A DNA stretch of 64,000 nt from Woodsholea maritima DSM 17123 (GTDB lineage Bacteria; Pseudomonadota; Alphaproteobacteria; Caulobacterales; Maricaulaceae), in NCBI RefSeq assembly GCF_000382325.1, contig NZ_KB908060.1, positions 116,881 through 180,880 of the forward strand, written 5' to 3'. Of the stretch, positions 61,484 through 64,000 are shown in pieces; position 1 is the stretch's first letter, and the number at the start of each line of letters is the position of its first letter. The translations under genes and the position numbers were made by a program. The notes under the pieces are model-generated. The model searched no databases. It saw nothing but the letters and a program-made list of their open reading frames with translations, and was not told the origin of the DNA.

Positions 61484-61506
61484 ACCTAAAAGGGCAAACT
61501 CAATAG

Positions 61507-61537
61507 ATCCCGGATCTCATTATCATTCGTCCGGGAT
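61507..61537. repeat. REP-like palindrome, family A copy 4 (divergent)
   Basis: ATCCCGGA and TCCGGGAT, 8-bp perfect arms with a 15-nt loop. Confidence 0.65.
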
Positions 61538-61578
61538 GACACTATGGGGATGCTTTGAGTGTAAGTATCTGTGTCCTC

Positions 61579-61627
61579 ATGCCCCCTCAGTCAGCTTCGC
61601 TGACAGCTCCCCCGTAAACAGGGGAGC
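61579..61627. repeat. REP-like double hairpin, family B copy 2 (inverted)
   Basis: ATGCCCCCTC, then GTCAGC-TTC-GCTGAC, then CTCCCC...GGGGAG. Reverse orientation of copy 1 with compensated stem changes. Confidence 0.75.
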
Positions 61628-61642
61628 ACGCCCTTTCTGTCA

Positions 61643-61661
61643 TGCCAGACGTGATCTGGCA
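61643..61661. repeat. REP-like palindrome, family A copy 5
   Basis: TGCCAGA-CGTGA-TCTGGCA followed by TCTATGCCGCG; the flank matches the end of copies 1 and 2. The rest of the block (61673-61900) shows no clear feature. Confidence 0.65.
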
Positions 61662-61900
61662 TCTATGCCGCGAGTTTGCATCCTACTTTGGCTTATCAGA
61701 ATCTTGCTCATCCCATCCGGCATGGACCCTAAATCAAGTTTGAGGGTAACAGCGAGTGTTTTAAATCCTGACGACGGCACCCACACATGCGGAAAGAATT
61801 CATGTAATGTTAATTTAATCCGATAACCCACGAGTTTAGCGTAGGCTCCCGTTTGACATATCAAAGTGTTTCATATTGAGTTGTTAAAAAAGGGGGTGAT

Positions 61901-62320
61901 ATGGCTGAGATTTTGAATAATAAAGCGGCGCGGCTCGTTCGGCATTTGATTGTCTATTTGCTGGCAGGTTTGCTTATCGTTTTTCATATTTACACTTTGA
62001 TTGACGTTTATGCGCTCGGTGCTGGAGCCGAGATGAGCCGGTTTGAGCACGGCCAATCCATCCTCCGTGCGATGATTGCGACGAGCTTGATCTTCGTTGT
62101 GTTGGGTCAGCGCAAAGCCTTGTGGGTGATGTGGCTTTCTATTGGCGCGTTGGTTGCGTCGCAAATATGGGCGCATATGGGCGGTCTTGAGGTGAGTTTT
62201 GTTGAGGGGCGTCACCCTCTATCCTACCTCAAGGGCTTAATTTTCCCGACTATCATTACTTTGGCCTTTCCCCCTTCAAAGACGCGCGAAAACACCCAGC
62301 AGGATGTGCAGGACGCATAA
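61901..62320 (+). CDS. Small integral membrane protein of unknown function
   Basis: A 139-residue protein not recognised. It has four hydrophobic segments: 'LIVYLLAGLLIVFHIYTLI', 'ILRAMIATSLIFVVLGQ', 'ALWVMWLSIGALVASQIWA' and 'LKGLIFPTIITLAF'. The C-terminal tail is hydrophilic ('SKTRENTQQDVQDA'). A good site, AAGGGGGTGAT, precedes ATG 61901, which supports it being translated. It stands alone between the repeat block and the DUF2066 gene. Confidence 0.7.
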   Translation: MAEILNNKAARLVRHLIVYLLAGLLIVFHIYTLIDVYALGAGAEMSRFEHGQSILRAMIATSLIFVVLGQRKALWVMWLSIGALVASQIWAHMGGLEVSFVEGRHPLSYLKGLIFPTIITLAFPPSKTRENTQQDVQDA

Positions 62321-62487
62321 AGGGGCAGGTTTTTCTGGCGCATGTGTGATTTGTGCGCTCTAAGTTGGATGTCAGCTTGGATCGCTCTGGGCAGAAGTAA
62401 GGCTTTTCTCGCGGCGCGATATCGCTATAGTCTCGCGCGAGTAGTGGGGGCGATGGCCCGAAGTGTCTAAAGCGTGGGGACGATGAG

Positions 62488-63591
62488 ATGATCCGGTTTC
62501 AAGGCGTTGTAACAGCACTCATCACCAGTGTCGCCCTCTTGGGCGCTATGGCCGCGCCCAGCCTGGCCCAGGCGGGTAATCCCTTCGCGGTCTCGGGCGT
62601 GCGTATTGATGCGCGCGCAGAGACGGCCACAGCAGCGCAAACTGCGGCCATGGCCGAAGGTCAACGCCAAGCCGCTGAACGCTTGATTGAGCGCTTGACC
62701 CTGGCCGAAGATCGCATGATGGCGGATCTACCGCCTTTGGATCGCGCCAGTGCGGCCTCCATGGTGGCCGGGCTTCAGATCGCCAATGAGCAACGCTCGG
62801 CCACGCGCTATATCGCCGATCTCAGCGTCAATTTTGATCGCCGCGCGGTGTCGGCCTATCTCAATAACAATCGTTTGCCTTTCGTGGAGGCGCAGGCGCG
62901 TCCCACCTTGGTCATTCCTGTTCTACAACGCGATGGCGCGGCTTATGTTTGGGCAGGACCATGGTTTGATGTCTGGCAGCGGATGAATTTCGCCAATGCC
63001 TTGACGCCGGTGCGCACTTTGGGCCGTCAGGTCAGCGAAGATCAGGCTCCGCTGGGCCGGGCGTTGTTGACCAATGAAGCGGCCATGAGGGGCGATGAAG
63101 GCGTGCTTCGCGAAGTGGCGCGCCTTTATGGTGTGGATCAAATCGCGCTCTTGGTCGCACGCGAATCAGAGGGTTATGTTCGGGTTGCTGGCCAAATCCT
63201 GACCTTTAGTGCCGACCCTGAAATTCCCCCCCAGCGTGAAAGCATGGGCGATTTGGCCGGTCCTGGCGGCTATGATGAGGCGGCTAAGCGCTTTGTCGCG
63301 GCGCGTGAACACGCCTGGAAAGAAGCCTCAATCGTGCGCGATCTGAGCGAGAGCGAGATGGAGGTCAGTGTCCTTTTTACCTCCTTGACCCAATGGCGCG
63401 ATTTGCAAACCGCGATTGCCGGGGCGTCCCTGGTGCGTGATGCGCGTCTGGATGCTATTTCGCGCGATGGTGCGGTGATGACCTTGACCTATCGCGGCGC
63501 ACGCGGGCAATTGGAGAGTGTGTTGCGTGAACGTGGAGCGGTCTTAAGTGAAGAGGGTGATCTGGGCTGGACCGTTCGTGCACGCAATTAA
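62488..63591 (+). CDS. DUF2066 domain protein, probably periplasmic
   Basis: A 367-residue protein with a signal peptide ('LITSVALLGAMAAPSLAQA'). The N-terminal half resembles DUF2066: 'GVRIDARAETATAAQTAAMA', 'QAAERLIERLTL' and 'YIADLSVNFDRRAVSAYLNN'. The function of the family is unknown. The location immediately upstream of hdaA, 33 nt away, is conserved in Caulobacter relatives. ATG 62488 opens the only good signal peptide. Confidence 0.82.
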   Translation: MIRFQGVVTALITSVALLGAMAAPSLAQAGNPFAVSGVRIDARAETATAAQTAAMAEGQRQAAERLIERLTLAEDRMMADLPPLDRASAASMVAGLQIANEQRSATRYIADLSVNFDRRAVSAYLNNNRLPFVEAQARPTLVIPVLQRDGAAYVWAGPWFDVWQRMNFANALTPVRTLGRQVSEDQAPLGRALLTNEAAMRGDEGVLREVARLYGVDQIALLVARESEGYVRVAGQILTFSADPEIPPQRESMGDLAGPGGYDEAAKRFVAAREHAWKEASIVRDLSESEMEVSVLFTSLTQWRDLQTAIAGASLVRDARLDAISRDGAVMTLTYRGARGQLESVLRERGAVLSEEGDLGWTVRARN

Positions 63592-63623
63592 GTCCCTTCT
63601 GTTAAGTCGTTGAGGTATAGGCT

Positions 63624-64000
63624 TTGTCCTCTGCGCGTGCGCGTCAACTCGTTTTAGATTTATCCCTGGGTCCGGATTATCGTGCGGAAAGCTTTGCGAT
63701 CAGCGAAGCCAATGCCAGTGCGCTGGCCTTGGTCAATCGCTGGCCGCGCTGGCGCCATGGTCATTTGCTGCTGATCGGGCCGCCTGCGTCCGGTAAGACC
63801 CATCTCACCCATATGTGGAAAACGCGCACGCGCGCGACGCCGCTTGATCCCAAAACCCTCACTCAAGGCCTGAAAACCGTCGGACGGGGCGCCTCGGTCT
63901 ATTTGGAAGATTGTCATCACGGTGTTGATCAAGAAGGCCTGTTCCATCTGCTTAATCGGGCCGCCGGGGATGCGGGGGTCACCGTGTTGATGACGGCGGC
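63624..64000 (+). CDS. hdaA: DnaA-related regulatory ATPase HdaA (3' end beyond window)
   Basis: At least 125 codons, open to the right edge. The N-terminal 'ARQLVLDLSLG' fits the clamp-binding peptide of Hda proteins. Walker A is 'LLIGPPASGKTHLTHMW', and 'ASVYLEDCHHGVDQEGLFHL' covers Walker B. Hda stimulates ATP hydrolysis by DnaA after initiation. The start is TTG 63624: TAG lies in frame at 63618 and GAGG eight bases upstream, so no earlier start is possible. The short N-terminus and missing DNA-binding region so far separate it from full DnaA, but the C-terminus is unseen. Confidence 0.88.
   Translation, partial: MSSARARQLVLDLSLGPDYRAESFAISEANASALALVNRWPRWRHGHLLLIGPPASGKTHLTHMWKTRTRATPLDPKTLTQGLKTVGRGASVYLEDCHHGVDQEGLFHLLNRAAGDAGVTVLMTA

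Noticed and set aside
61225-61506. Open frame of 93 codons in the repeat block
   Set aside because: It runs through tandem and REP-like repeats, has no ribosome site and a composition dictated by palindromes.
61536-61826. Open frame of 96 codons beside REP-like elements
   Set aside because: Overlaps inverted repeats, with no family resemblance and no start signal.

Overview
The window reads as an ordinary chromosomal segment of a moderately GC-rich alphaproteobacterium. Supporting signs are the block rpsF-rpsR-rplI / dnaB-alr-mlaE-mlaF-radA-cvpA-purF, the TPR protein-bamB-der trio, surA-pdxA-rsmA beside lptD-lptG-lptF, and purM/purN facing a DUF2066 gene followed by hdaA. The last arrangement points to the Caulobacterales/Maricaulales/Hyphomonadaceae side of the class, but the genus cannot be named from sequence alone. 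No tRNA, rRNA, CRISPR array, prophage or transposase gene was seen.

Layout. 1-11.4 kb: the 3' 10.5 kb of a giant filamentous-haemagglutinin-like (DUF3739-type) exoprotein gene whose C-terminus is an STN domain, followed by a SapC-family gene. 11.4-25.1 kb: an accessory, regulator-rich stretch. It holds a decayed VOC-family gene, MarR, ArsR-rhodanese with DUF2938, a membrane LytTR regulator beside a secreted hydrolase, SoxR facing an FMN reductase, an ECF41 sigma factor with its carboxymuconolactone-decarboxylase partner, a redoxin, a MocR regulator facing a class I amidotransferase, a frameshifted yggS, nnrU, and a DUF6249 / ECF sigma / putative anti-sigma operon. 25.2-29.8 kb: panB, then TPR-bamB-der. 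30-40.3 kb: a small secreted protein, then a long minus-strand block (ribosomal proteins, dnaB, alr, Mla transporter, radA, cvpA, purF, SDR).

40.6-48.6 kb: plus-strand fatty-acid synthesis cluster fabD-fabG-acpP-fabF, then mltG-yicC-gmk and a secreted S9 peptidase. 48.7-56.4 kb: minus-strand outer-membrane biogenesis operon lptF-lptG-lptD-surA-pdxA-rsmA. 56.6-59 kb: pepA, holC and an I78-type lipoprotein. 59.2-61 kb: purM-purN on the minus strand. 61-61.9 kb: a gene-free block packed with REP-like palindromes and a hairpin tandem repeat. 61.9-64 kb: a small membrane protein, a DUF2066 protein, and the start of hdaA running off the right edge.

Several regulatory circuits can be read directly. 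A SoxR box sits in a 19-bp-spaced promoter of the FMN reductase. A TGTCACA-N16-CGTC promoter lies in front of the ECF41 operon. An ArsR-type inverted repeat covers the ArsR-rhodanese start, and an inverted repeat separates MocR from its divergent neighbour. The least explained items are the exoprotein with a C-terminal STN domain next to SapC, an upstream element shared by two secreted-protein genes, and the repeat block near 61 kb.
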